Notes under the pieces: generated by a model
The model's database searches: none
What the model was told of the DNA's origin: nothing
What the model saw: the letters and a program-made list of their open reading frames with translations, nothing else
Made by a program: the position numbers and the translations under genes
Assembly: GCA_002455425.1 (NCBI GenBank)
Contig: DKKT01000007.1
Coordinates: 1-14,777, forward strand
Direction of reading: 5' to 3'
Length of the DNA stretch: 14,777 nt
Origin: Chthonomonas sp. UBA6659
GTDB taxonomy: Bacteria > Armatimonadota > Fimbriimonadia > Fimbriimonadales > Fimbriimonadaceae
Part shown: in pieces, positions 1 to 5,102 of the stretch
How the letters are laid out: every line of letters starts with the position of its first letter
Position numbering within the stretch: the first letter of the stretch is position 1

Positions 1-18
1 ATGCCCCTCACCCCCTAC

Positions 19-91
19 CCCCTCTCCCCATCATTCTTGGGGCGAGGGGAACCTCCCAAGTTCACCCTTCTCCTCCACTGGAGGAGAGGGG
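19..91. terminator. Two G/C-rich hairpins at the window edge, possibly an upstream gene's terminator or an intergenic repeat
   Basis: The first hairpin pairs 19-29 (CCCCTCTCCCC) with 39-49 (GGGGCGAGGGG), ten of eleven positions. The second pairs 65-77 with 79-91 (core TCTCCTCC and GGAGGAGA around ACT). Neither is followed by a T tract, so intrinsic termination is uncertain. Pyrimidine-rich hairpins of this kind are common intergenic repeats in high-GC genomes. Nothing coding is visible in 1-179. Confidence 0.4.
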
Positions 92-179
92 TTTGAGTCC
101 CGGAACAACCAAGGCCTGAGGAATTGCCTGGTCGGGGATTCGATCGCACGTGGAATCTTGAGAGGACAAAGGTAACCGT

Positions 180-626
180 ATGTCCGAAGGCAAGTACGTC
201 GTATTCAAGCTGGATTCTGATTGCTATGGGCTCCCGATCGAGCGGGTCGAGCGGATCCTGCCCGAGCAACCACTGACCGACGTCCCGCGAACACCGACCA
301 TGCTTCTCGGCGTCTTCGATCTCCGGGGCGACAGGATTCCCACGCTCGACATGCGCAGGCGACTCGAAATGCCCTCCTCCCCCGACGCGTCCGAGTTCGT
401 GGTCGTCATGACCGACGCCGGCCGGTGCGCCCTTCGCGTGGACCACGTCGACGGCATCCTCGTGCTCACCGACGACGACATCGAAGCGGATTCCGCCGCC
501 TTCTTAGGGCCAACCGGCGGCTTCGTGGCCGGGATGGGCTGGAGCGGCGACCACCGGATCGTCCTTCTTGACGTCGACACCCTGATTCCCAAGACCTTGC
601 GAAGGGCGGTCGCCCAGGCCGCCTAG
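180..626 (+). CDS. cheW: CheW-like chemotaxis coupling protein
   Basis: The protein is 148 aa, the length of a single CheW domain with no extra modules. CheW links chemoreceptors to the histidine kinase CheA at the inner face of the membrane. The N-terminal strand YVVFKLDSDCYGLPIERV (residues 6-23), the block GVFDLRGDRIPTLDMRRRL (44-62) matching the family pattern G-x4-RG-x3-P-x2-D, and the second barrel around FVVVMTDAGRCALRVDHVDGI (73-93) support the call. The ATG is preceded by AAAGG at 168-172 with a 7-nt gap. There is no adjacent cheA or receptor gene, so it could serve flagellar chemotaxis or another chemosensory system. It converges on tmk, with the two stop codons overlapping. Confidence 0.85.
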   Translation: MSEGKYVVFKLDSDCYGLPIERVERILPEQPLTDVPRTPTMLLGVFDLRGDRIPTLDMRRRLEMPSSPDASEFVVVMTDAGRCALRVDHVDGILVLTDDDIEADSAAFLGPTGGFVAGMGWSGDHRIVLLDVDTLIPKTLRRAVAQAA

Positions 627-1216
627 AGGAGATCGCGCATCGCCTCCCACGCCTCCGCTGCGACGGCCTGCGGGGGCTGGGAGCCGTCCAGAATCCGCCA
701 CCGATTCGGATCGAGCGACGCCTCCTTCAGGAAGCCGTCCCGAACCCGTCGATGGAACTCGATCGACTCCGCATCGAGCCGGTCCGGCTCCTTGACCCGT
801 GCCAATCCGATCTCGACCTCAAGATCGATCAGCAGTGTCCGGTCCGGGATCAGCCCTGCCGTCGCGAACTGGTTGAGGGATCGTAGCCAATCGAGATCGA
901 ATCCACGGGCATAGCCCTGATACACGACCGTCGAATCCGTGAAGCGATCGCACAGCACGACGACGCCTCGCGCCAGCGCCGGACGCACGATCCGGGCCAC
1001 ATGATGGGAGCGATCGGTGAGGAAGAGGAGAAGTTCCGTCACGGGAGGCAGGCGATCCCCGTGGAGCAAGAGCTCCCGCAGGGTCTGGCCGAACGTCCCC
1101 GCCCCTGGCTCCCGGGTCATGAGCACGTGCCGCCCTTTCGACTCCAATCGGAGCGCCAACTCTCGGGCCAGCGTGGTCTTTCCCGCTCCCTCCGGACCCT
1201 CCAAAGTCACAAACAT
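623..1216 (-). CDS. tmk: Thymidylate kinase (dTMP kinase)
   Basis: The enzyme phosphorylates dTMP to dTDP with ATP in the cytoplasm, on the path to dTTP. The product is 197 aa, about normal for the family. It has the P-loop GPEGAGKT (residues 7-14), TREPG (34-38), the DR pair of the DRF motif (90-91), YQG (99-101) and the late PDRLDAE...FHRRVRDGF segment. The start chosen is the ATG at 1216, because MFVTLEGPEG is where the family begins. The same frame stays open upstream to 1450, but that extension would run through the groES promoter and into groES. No clear Shine-Dalgarno sequence is seen. It is divergent from groES, with 123 bp between the starts. Confidence 0.95.
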   Translation of the reverse strand: MFVTLEGPEGAGKTTLARELALRLESKGRHVLMTREPGAGTFGQTLRELLLHGDRLPPVTELLLFLTDRSHHVARIVRPALARGVVVLCDRFTDSTVVYQGYARGFDLDWLRSLNQFATAGLIPDRTLLIDLEVEIGLARVKEPDRLDAESIEFHRRVRDGFLKEASLDPNRWRILDGSQPPQAVAAEAWEAMRDLL

Positions 1217-1239
1217 CGCGGTGAAGCTTACTCGGGCCG

Positions 1240-1269
1240 TTGACAGGCGTCCCCGGAATCGCCCAAAAT
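1240..1269 (+). promoter_or_regulatory. Probable sigma-70-type promoter of groES
   Basis: A perfect -35 hexamer TTGACA (1240-1245) is followed after 18 bp by CAAAAT (1264-1269), four of six matches to the -10 consensus. Transcription would start near 1276, inside the CIRCE-like repeat that begins at 1269, the usual geometry for HrcA repression. It is predicted from sequence only. Confidence 0.6.
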
Positions 1270-1295
1270 TAGCAGTCTCCACTTGAGACTGCCAA
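1269..1295. promoter_or_regulatory. Variant CIRCE element (candidate HrcA operator) of groES
   Basis: TTAGCAGTC, nine bases, then GACTGCCAA gives exactly the 9-9-9 layout of CIRCE (consensus TTAGCACTC-N9-GAGTGCTAA). The arms match consensus at 8/9 and 7/9. The central change C to G in the left arm is matched by G to C in the right arm, so symmetry is kept. The inner bases also pair (TC...GA), extending each arm to 11. It lies 45 bp upstream of the groES start and abuts the predicted -10. HrcA binding is inferred from known CIRCE biology. Confidence 0.7.
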
Positions 1296-1339
1296 GTCTT
1301 GAGTCGGACCCAGTACGAAACGAAACGGAGGAATCCACC

Positions 1340-1630
1340 ATGGCGAATATCAAGCCTCTCGGCGATAAGGTCGTCGTCGAACTTGTCGAGCAAGATGAGA
1401 AGAGCGCAGGCGGCATCTACCTGCCGGACAGCGCGAAAAAGAAGCCGCAAGAGGGCCGAGTCGTCGCCACCGGCGATGGTCGCGTGCTCGAGAACGGTGC
1501 CCGCAACAAGCTGACGGTCAAGGTCGGCGACAAGGTTCTTTTCAGCAAGTACGGCGGCAACGAAGTGAGCGTCGACGGCAAGGACTACACGATCCTCGAC
1601 GAGGATCAGGTCTACGCGATCCTGAACTGA
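1340..1630 (+). CDS. groES: GroES co-chaperonin (Hsp10)
   Basis: The 96-aa protein is the normal length for GroES, which caps the GroEL folding chamber as a heptameric ring. Recognisable parts are MANIKPLGDKVVVELVEQDE at the N-terminus, the mobile loop with SAGGIYLPDSAKKKPQEG (residues 22-39; the IYL tripeptide corresponds to the GroEL-contacting IVL), VKVGDKVLFSKYGGNEV (60-76) and the C-terminal ILDEDQVYAIL. ATG 1340 is preceded by CGGAGGA (1325-1331) with an 8-nt gap. The frame is open further upstream, but only this start fits the family. A CIRCE-like operator and promoter lie upstream and a hairpin follows, so it looks monocistronic. groEL must be elsewhere. Confidence 0.97.
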   Translation: MANIKPLGDKVVVELVEQDEKSAGGIYLPDSAKKKPQEGRVVATGDGRVLENGARNKLTVKVGDKVLFSKYGGNEVSVDGKDYTILDEDQVYAILN

Positions 1631-1638
1631 TCGCTTTT

Positions 1639-1682
1639 CGAGGGGTCGCGAGCGTCCACGCTCGCGGACCCCTCGGTTCTTA
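1639..1682 (+). terminator. Strong hairpin terminator after groES
   Basis: Arms 1639-1654 (CGAGGGGTCGCGAGCG) and 1659-1675 pair over 16 bp with one bulged G (1667) around the loop TCCA. It begins 9 bp after the groES stop. The tail GTTCTTA is only weakly T-rich, so release may need help, but the stem is very stable and closes groES off from what follows. Confidence 0.7.
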
Positions 1683-1696
1683 GGGCAACGCGCGGG

Positions 1697-1987
1697 TCAG
1701 CGCCCCCGCAAGGCCGCAAAGCCGGCGACGGCGGCGGCCGAACCGCAGACGACGACGAGCCCGGCGATCAATGCTCCGGAACCGGAAGACGGCGGCGCCA
1801 CGGCTCCGGGACGTTCCGGCTCCTGCGACTCCCTCGGCACCGGCGTTGAGACCGAACCGGCGGGTTCCGCATTCTCCTAGTCGTACCAAAGGCTGACAGC
1901 CTCGGCTGTCGTCCCCGTGTCCCGTCGCTTGAAGGTCAGGTTCATGTACTCGTGTCCATCATACACCGTGTACTGCGCGGGCGCCAT
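1697..1987 (-). pseudogene. C-terminal fragment of a surface or membrane-anchored protein with an in-frame TAG
   Basis: Read from an ATG at 1987, the frame gives MAPAQYTVYDGHEYMNLTFK... for 36 codons. It then hits TAG (1877-1879) and continues in the same frame for 59 codons to TGA (1697-1699). The second part is a Pro/Ser-rich linker (ENAEPAGSVSTPVPRE...) followed by one hydrophobic helix, GALIAGLVVVCGSAAAVAGF, and a short basic tail ALRGR, the layout of a C-terminal anchor on an exported protein. No signal peptide remains at the front, and the frame closes with TAA about 40 bp upstream. I do not recognise the family. A broken gene remnant is the likeliest reading; a short 36-aa ORF next to an unrelated one is the alternative. 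Confidence 0.4.
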
Positions 1988-2046
1988 CGGAGTTTCACGA
2001 GTTCTCCCACATCTTATTCGTTACAACGGTTACCACGACATTCTCT

Positions 2047-2289
2047 TCAAGGTGCTAGGAACTGATACAAGATCAGCGCGATGAGTCCCCCAATGCTCAT
2101 CATGGCCGCTGTTTCACGCTCCCTAGCGGGGGGATCGGCAACTCCACGATAGCGCATGAGAAAGACTGGGTAGGCCAGAACAAGCGGAACAGCTAGAACA
2201 CCTCGTACGCCCACCATTGTCAGAAGAAACATCGCACCCATCGTTATGGTGGCCAGCAGAAGAATAGCTAAGACGTTGACCCAGCCCAT
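2047..2289 (-). CDS. Small multi-pass membrane protein of unknown function
   Basis: The product is 80 aa and starts MGWVNVLAILLLATITMGAM. It has hydrophobic stretches at about residues 3-20, 22-40 and 62-79, separated by a charged segment (RYRGVADPPARERE), suggesting three membrane passes. The start at 2289 is chosen because GAGAGG lies 5 nt before it and because it overlaps the stop of the upstream frame as TGATG, a translational-coupling arrangement. An in-frame ATG at 2328 would add 13 residues but has no Shine-Dalgarno sequence. I cannot assign a family. Confidence 0.6.
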   Translation of the reverse strand: MGWVNVLAILLLATITMGAMFLLTMVGVRGVLAVPLVLAYPVFLMRYRGVADPPARERETAAMMSIGGLIALILYQFLAP

Positions 2290-2498
2290 CACAACCTCTC
2301 TTCCGCTTCCAACGCGAATATATCCCATATCTCACTCACCACTCTATCCCACTGTATGCCGATGAGCATCGCAACGTGCCGCCTATCCTGGCTCGCACGA
2401 CCTCCGATCGACAGATACTGGCGCTCAAGGCTCGTAGTGACCCCCGCTCTCCGATCATCATACACCAGCTTGCGGCGAAAAACGATGTTGAAGACGGA
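2289..2498 (-). pseudogene. 3' remnant of an unrecognised gene, cut at a palindromic repeat
   Basis: This frame reads 69 residues beginning SVFNIVFRRKLVYDDRR and ending DIFALEAEERL before TGA at 2289-2291. That stop overlaps the ATG of the downstream membrane protein (TGATG), as in a real operon. The composition is protein-like (acidic-amphipathic C-terminus, several Trp and Tyr). Reading upstream, the frame passes straight into the 72-bp palindromic element (Arg/Gly/Pro-rich translation) and stops at TGA 2604-2606 without any ATG. The native 5' end therefore appears lost or replaced by the repeat. A GTG within RKLVYDD could act as a start for a shortened product. No family is recognised. Confidence 0.45.
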
Positions 2499-2579
2499 TC
2501 GTCGACGCCTGGCCCACCCACCCCGCGCGGACGGCTTCGCCGGCCCGCGCTCCCGCGTCGACGATCCGACTTCAGCGTC
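2484..2579. repeat. Palindromic repeat element, copy 1
   Basis: The core 2496-2567 (72 bp) is bounded by perfect 13-bp inverted arms, GGATCGTCGACGC and GCGTCGACGATCC. The pairing extends outward to 25-bp arms with three mismatches (2484-2508 with 2555-2579). Inside, GCGCGG pairs with CCGCGC and CGGC pairs with GCCG around TTC, so the whole unit can fold into one long hairpin. The core has no stop codon in any of six frames. Copy 2 matches at 68 of 72 positions. Confidence 0.85.
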
Positions 2580-2750
2580 ATGAGTCGGAAAACGCCGGGA
2601 GCTTCACGCCCTGGACCCATGCGTGCCCGGGCCTGGGAGCCTTTCGGCCAACGGTCGTGTGCCCTAGGCAGCGCCGAGGTGCACGGGGCTGTCCCCATTT
2701 CTGCCGAGATTATGGAGCGCCGAGTTCAGAAAGACGTCCTCCCTCCCTCC

Positions 2751-2824
2751 CGCACCGCGCCGCCGATCAGGGAGGCGCGACTCGTCGCGCCGTGGGCGGG
2801 TGGGAAGATCGGCGGCGCAATGCG
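2751..2824. repeat. Nested inverted repeat (hairpin-within-hairpin) element
   Basis: Outer arms 2751-2768 and 2807-2824 pair over 18 bp with two mismatches; the inner 12 bp are perfect (GCGCCGCCGATC and GATCGGCGGCGC). Within the loop a second hairpin pairs GGCGCGA (2774-2780) with TCGCGCC (2785-2791). The arms resemble those of the 72-bp element (GCGTCGACGATC) at 10 of 12 positions but in the opposite orientation, so the two may be related. Confidence 0.65.
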
Positions 2825-2937
2825 TCGTCGGTAAGGCTTTAGGGCTCGCGTCGCGCATCAATCGCGGTCAAGAACGAAACCTCACGATTCCGATCACGCC
2901 GTGTGCTCGATCGCTCTTGAGATGAAGTGAGGGAGGC

Positions 2938-3009
2938 GGATCGTCGACGCCTGGCCCACCCGCCCCGCGCGGACGGCCTCGCCGACCCGCGCTCCCGCGT
3001 CGACGATCT
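2938..3009. repeat. Palindromic repeat element, copy 2
   Basis: This is a 72-bp direct copy of the element at 2496-2567 with four substitutions. The 12-bp perfect arms (2939-2950 with 2997-3008) and the internal GCGCGG/CCGCGC and CGGC/GCCG pairings are kept. As in copy 1, all six frames are free of stops. Sequence just outside the right arm is also weakly similar between copies (GTCGGAAAAC and CTCGGAGAAC), hinting at a slightly longer ancestral unit. Confidence 0.85.
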
Positions 3010-3216
3010 GCTTTGAGGCATGTCTCGGAGAACATTTGTGTTCCAGTGGTCTGCTTCATTCTGCGTATTCATGTTCCTGGACTATGTCTTCGTCTCCTCT
3101 CGCAGATGTCCTACAATCAGCTCCAGTTCCCTGCATAAAGTCGACCTAAGGAGAAGGCACTTCTTGCAAGGCTTGGCAGGTTCAGGAGAAGAACTCGGAT
3201 AGTCCTTCATGTTCGA

Positions 3217-3236
3217 GCGTAGTAGCGCTACTACGC
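3217..3236. repeat. 20-bp perfect palindrome
   Basis: GCGTAGTAGCGCTACTACGC is its own reverse complement. It sits at the 3' end of the minus-strand frame 3231-3512, whose stop codon lies inside it. It could be a binding site for a dimeric protein, a recombination or transposon scar, or half of a terminator; no T tract follows. Confidence 0.6.
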
Positions 3237-3512
3237 GAAGTGAAAGACGTTCCGCGTAGCGGCGTAATGGTGTGCTAGAAAGGGACCTGCTTTCAAGTTC
3301 AAGTAGCAACTCTGAAAGCTCGCGCAGTAGACCGATGAACCTATCGTCCCTATGAATCCGTCCCCTCCATACCCCATAAAGATAGTGCGACGGCCGTCAT
3401 TGAAGCGAACATGGTAGCCGTTTCCGACATGTGGCGATGGCACTCTTCGTGCAAGTACTCTGGATACCGTTTGTCGAACTCGATCCAGGCATCTGCAACG
3501 TCTGTGGCCCAA
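3231..3512 (-). pseudogene. Possible frameshifted continuation of the 140-aa frame, unrecognised
   Basis: The useful part is the C-terminal half, beginning HVGNGYHVRFNDGRRTIFMG and ending RNVFHFA. It overlaps the end of the frame at 3350-3772 in another phase. It resembles KACRFDDGPGNMIATLG in the 56-aa frame at 3997-4167, with GGCCGTCATYGAA shared at DNA level. A frameshift near 3440 would join the end of the 140-aa frame (DKRYPEYLHEECHRH) to this segment. The first part, read from 3512, looks out of phase. No family is recognised. Confidence 0.3.
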
Positions 3513-3772
3513 CAGGGTAGTCCCACGCCTATCGTCCGAGTGCCGAAATCAAGCCCGCCTGGGGAAAGCCTACCACACCTCAGTATCAGGATCGTACCGC
3601 GCAACTGATAAGCGAGAATTGGAGTTCGGAGCGAGTGGGTGCGAAGCGCAATGCGCTCAAGAGTCTTGTTCTGGACTTCGAGGTCTGCTATTTTGCGATG
3701 CCAATCGAATTGTTTCATTCTCTTTAGATCAAATGAAATGCTATTAAGAAGACTGCAAGCTCCATCTGCCAT
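3350..3772 (-). CDS. Hypothetical protein, 140 aa, possibly frameshifted near its end
   Basis: It starts MADGACSLLNSISFDLKRMK and contains a helical charged segment (FDWHRKIADLEVQNKTLERI) followed by a more structured part with CWATDVADAWIEFDKRYPEYLHEE (written here as the two runs CWATDVADAW and IEFDKRYPEYLHEE). I recognise no domain. It overlaps the preceding small frame by 29 nt, and no convincing Shine-Dalgarno sequence precedes it. Base composition is clearly lower in G+C than in the flanking housekeeping genes. It may be a genuine accessory gene or a remnant; the last 30 residues are probably read in the wrong phase. Confidence 0.4.
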   Translation of the reverse strand: MADGACSLLNSISFDLKRMKQFDWHRKIADLEVQNKTLERIALRTHSLRTPILAYQLRGTILILRCGRLSPGGLDFGTRTIGVGLPCWATDVADAWIEFDKRYPEYLHEECHRHMSETATMFASMTAVALSLWGMEGTDS

Positions 3773-3980
3773 GCGTAGATGTTTGCTTCAAGTGTCCGCG
3801 CACGGCTCTTCGCGTATCGGCCATCTCCAGTTTAAGATGGCCCCCAGACAATGGCTCCAACCGCTCCGCTTGCTGCACAAACTGGCAGACCAGTCGCTCT
3901 CCGCTGATCGCAACGTCACAGAAGCTGTTTTCGTCGCCTGTAAACAAGTCCAGGACCACATCCTTCGGAAGAGCATCCAT
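3744..3980 (-). CDS. Hypothetical protein, 78 aa
   Basis: The frame starts MDALPKDVVLDLFTGDENSF and continues CDVAISGERLVCQFVQQAER. The composition and alternation look like a folded protein for about 55 residues. The last 20 residues (RGHLKQTSTHGRWSLQSS) look unstructured and overlap the next frame, so the true C-terminus may lie in another phase. It begins 16 nt after the stop of the 56-aa frame upstream. I do not recognise it; a small accessory or immunity-type protein is one possibility but nothing here shows it. Confidence 0.35.
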   Translation of the reverse strand: MDALPKDVVLDLFTGDENSFCDVAISGERLVCQFVQQAERLEPLSGGHLKLEMADTRRAVRGHLKQTSTHGRWSLQSS

Positions 3981-3996
3981 AGGATCTAGTCTGACG

Positions 3997-4167
3997 TCAT
4001 GCTACCGCTCGCTCCAAACCGAGTAGTTTGGGAGGCGAAATCGACCGCCCCAGCGTCGCGATCATATTGCCAGGGCCGTCATCGAACCGGCAAGCCTTGC
4101 CGTCATATGATTGCGGCACCATATAGCGTTCAGTCTGCGCTCCTTCGTGATAACCGTCGGCGGCCAT
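3997..4167 (-). CDS. Short hypothetical ORF, 56 aa
   Basis: The frame runs from ATG 4167 to TGA 3997 and starts MAADGYHEGAQTERYMVPQS. It contains KACRFDDGPGNMIATLG, similar to HVRFNDGRRTIFMG in the frame at 3231-3512. GCGGA precedes the start closely but is a weak ribosome site. It could be the first of a run of small minus-strand genes, or a leftover C-terminus of a larger protein. Codon choice is protein-like, but the evidence is thin. Confidence 0.3.
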   Translation of the reverse strand: MAADGYHEGAQTERYMVPQSYDGKACRFDDGPGNMIATLGRSISPPKLLGLERAVA

Positions 4168-4236
4168 GTTCCGCGATCATCTTACACCGGTCCCGGCCGG
4201 AGTCTGTGGGGTAGGGAAGGTCGGGGACCGGTCGTC

Positions 4237-4252
4237 GAACGCCGAAGCGTTC
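4237..4252. repeat. Small perfect inverted repeat before the membrane-anchored gene
   Basis: GAACGC-CGAA-GCGTTC forms a 6-bp stem 30 bp before the ATG at 4282. It could be an operator or a leader hairpin. The evidence is structural only. Confidence 0.3.
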
Positions 4253-4281
4253 CATCGAGCCCGCCAGGACGTCCCTAGCGT

Positions 4282-4971
4282 ATGGCGAAGGTCCCGAAGG
4301 TCCTTGTGTTCGTCGGCCTCGGCTTGATGGTGCTCTGCGGGGGCGGGATTGCCGGCGTATACGTGCTGTTCACCCGATTCACGGCGCAGCTGCCCGAGGT
4401 CGAGACGTTCGACGTGCCGGGTAACGCCGACCGATATGATCCCATCGCGGCGGTGGCTGCGCTCGCCGACCTCGCGGGAGAGGGGGCGTACCTGGTCGAG
4501 GCCAGATTCACGCAGGTGCGGTCGGACGGCACGATGGACCTCGACGTCTCGTACACCCCGGTGCCCACCGCGCGCTACACGTTCGTGAGAAAGCTCGCGG
4601 CCCCGCCCGAGAACGCGCCGCCGATCGGGGCGGGGCGAGGCATCGGTGAGTGGTTCGAGGAAGTCGACGTCGACTGCTCCCAGCCGGGCACCCGCCGCAC
4701 CCAGACGACTCGAGGCGGCAGCGTGAATACCCGGATCAACTACATCCACAAGGGCGTCGCCATCCGGCGTGAGGCGAAGTCGGGAGAGATGCCTCAAGAA
4801 CTACGCGCCCTGCGGCCGAGTCCGGCGGAGATGTGGCGTCGCGCGCTTGAGGCGGGCGCACCGAAAGAGGCGGTGGCGTCGATCACTTACGAAGAAGACG
4901 GCGCGCGGTTCTCGATCGTCGGAACCCGCTACCGATTCGACTGGCGCCCGGACGGCCGCCTCAAGGATTAG
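4282..4971 (+). CDS. Membrane-anchored protein of unknown function upstream of the dcw operon
   Basis: The 229-aa protein has a short basic N-terminus (MAKVPK), one hydrophobic helix at about residues 7-30 (VLVFVGLGLMVLCGGGIAGV), and then about 200 soluble residues, probably outside the cytoplasmic membrane. The soluble part has a Ser/Arg-rich region around CSQPGTRRTQTTRGGSVNTR and ends RYRFDWRPDGRLKD. No lipobox is clear, so an uncleaved signal anchor is likelier than a lipoprotein. No close Shine-Dalgarno sequence is seen (AGGA lies 12 nt before the ATG). The high G+C and third-position bias fit the native genome. I recognise no family; it is 330 bp upstream of mraZ in the same direction but separated by a promoter. 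Confidence 0.75.
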   Translation: MAKVPKVLVFVGLGLMVLCGGGIAGVYVLFTRFTAQLPEVETFDVPGNADRYDPIAAVAALADLAGEGAYLVEARFTQVRSDGTMDLDVSYTPVPTARYTFVRKLAAPPENAPPIGAGRGIGEWFEEVDVDCSQPGTRRTQTTRGGSVNTRINYIHKGVAIRREAKSGEMPQELRALRPSPAEMWRRALEAGAPKEAVASITYEEDGARFSIVGTRYRFDWRPDGRLKD

Positions 4972-5017
4972 GTCGCCCTGAGGATCGAGACCGGTCGCCC
5001 CACTTGTTCCTGCCCAA

Positions 5018-5035
5018 AGCGCGGGATGGCGCGCT
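5018..5035. terminator. Short hairpin after the membrane-anchored gene
   Basis: AGCGCG pairs with CGCGCT around GGATGG, 46 bp after the stop at 4971. It has no T tract, so it is at best a weak or factor-dependent terminator between this gene and the mraZ promoter. Confidence 0.3.
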
Positions 5036-5074
5036 GGATGCACCAAAAAGAGTAGACAGGCGTTTATACGGGGG

Positions 5075-5102
5075 TTGACATCCGAGACTTTCTCAGTATT
5101 TT
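5075..5102 (+). promoter_or_regulatory. Predicted promoter of the dcw operon
   Basis: TTGACA (5075-5080), a 16-bp spacer and TATTTT (5097-5102, four of six -10 matches) form a good sigma-70-type promoter. Transcription would start near 5110, giving a leader of about 190 nt before mraZ. The -10 box abuts the first TCCCA repeat, so a protein bound there should block polymerase. Confidence 0.6.

Larger units (their letters stand above)
2580..3209. other. Stretch without a supported gene, holding repeats
   Basis: Apart from the nested inverted repeat at 2751-2824 and the second palindromic element at 2938-3009, I see no gene here. On the minus strand, 3082-3210 reads a 42-aa frame starting MKDYPSSSPEPAKPCKKC and ending LREETKT. 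It has a Cys-x2-Cys pair but no ribosome site, and is noted only as a possible fragment. The frame after it (from 3072, MNTQNEADHWNTNVLRDM) runs into the repeat. Confidence 0.4.

Noticed and set aside
1..179. Partial coding sequence at the left window edge
   Set aside because: The ATG at position 1 leads into C-rich hairpin repeats, with no protein-like composition in any frame.
1217..1450. N-terminal extension of tmk to an ATG at 1450
   Set aside because: It would run antisense through the groES promoter, operator and 5' coding region, and would add 78 residues not found in thymidylate kinases.
2376..2834. Plus-strand frame of 152 codons in the repeat region
   Set aside because: It runs through the palindromic element and the nested inverted repeat with Arg/Pro-rich translation. 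It is open only because these repeats lack stops.
2496..3009. CRISPR array
   Set aside because: There are only two units, 72 bp each and about 370 bp apart, with no regular spacers and no cas genes.
3639..3989. Plus-strand frame of 116 codons
   Set aside because: It is antisense to the more protein-like minus frames, with an Arg/Ser/Leu-rich translation, no ribosome site and no domain.
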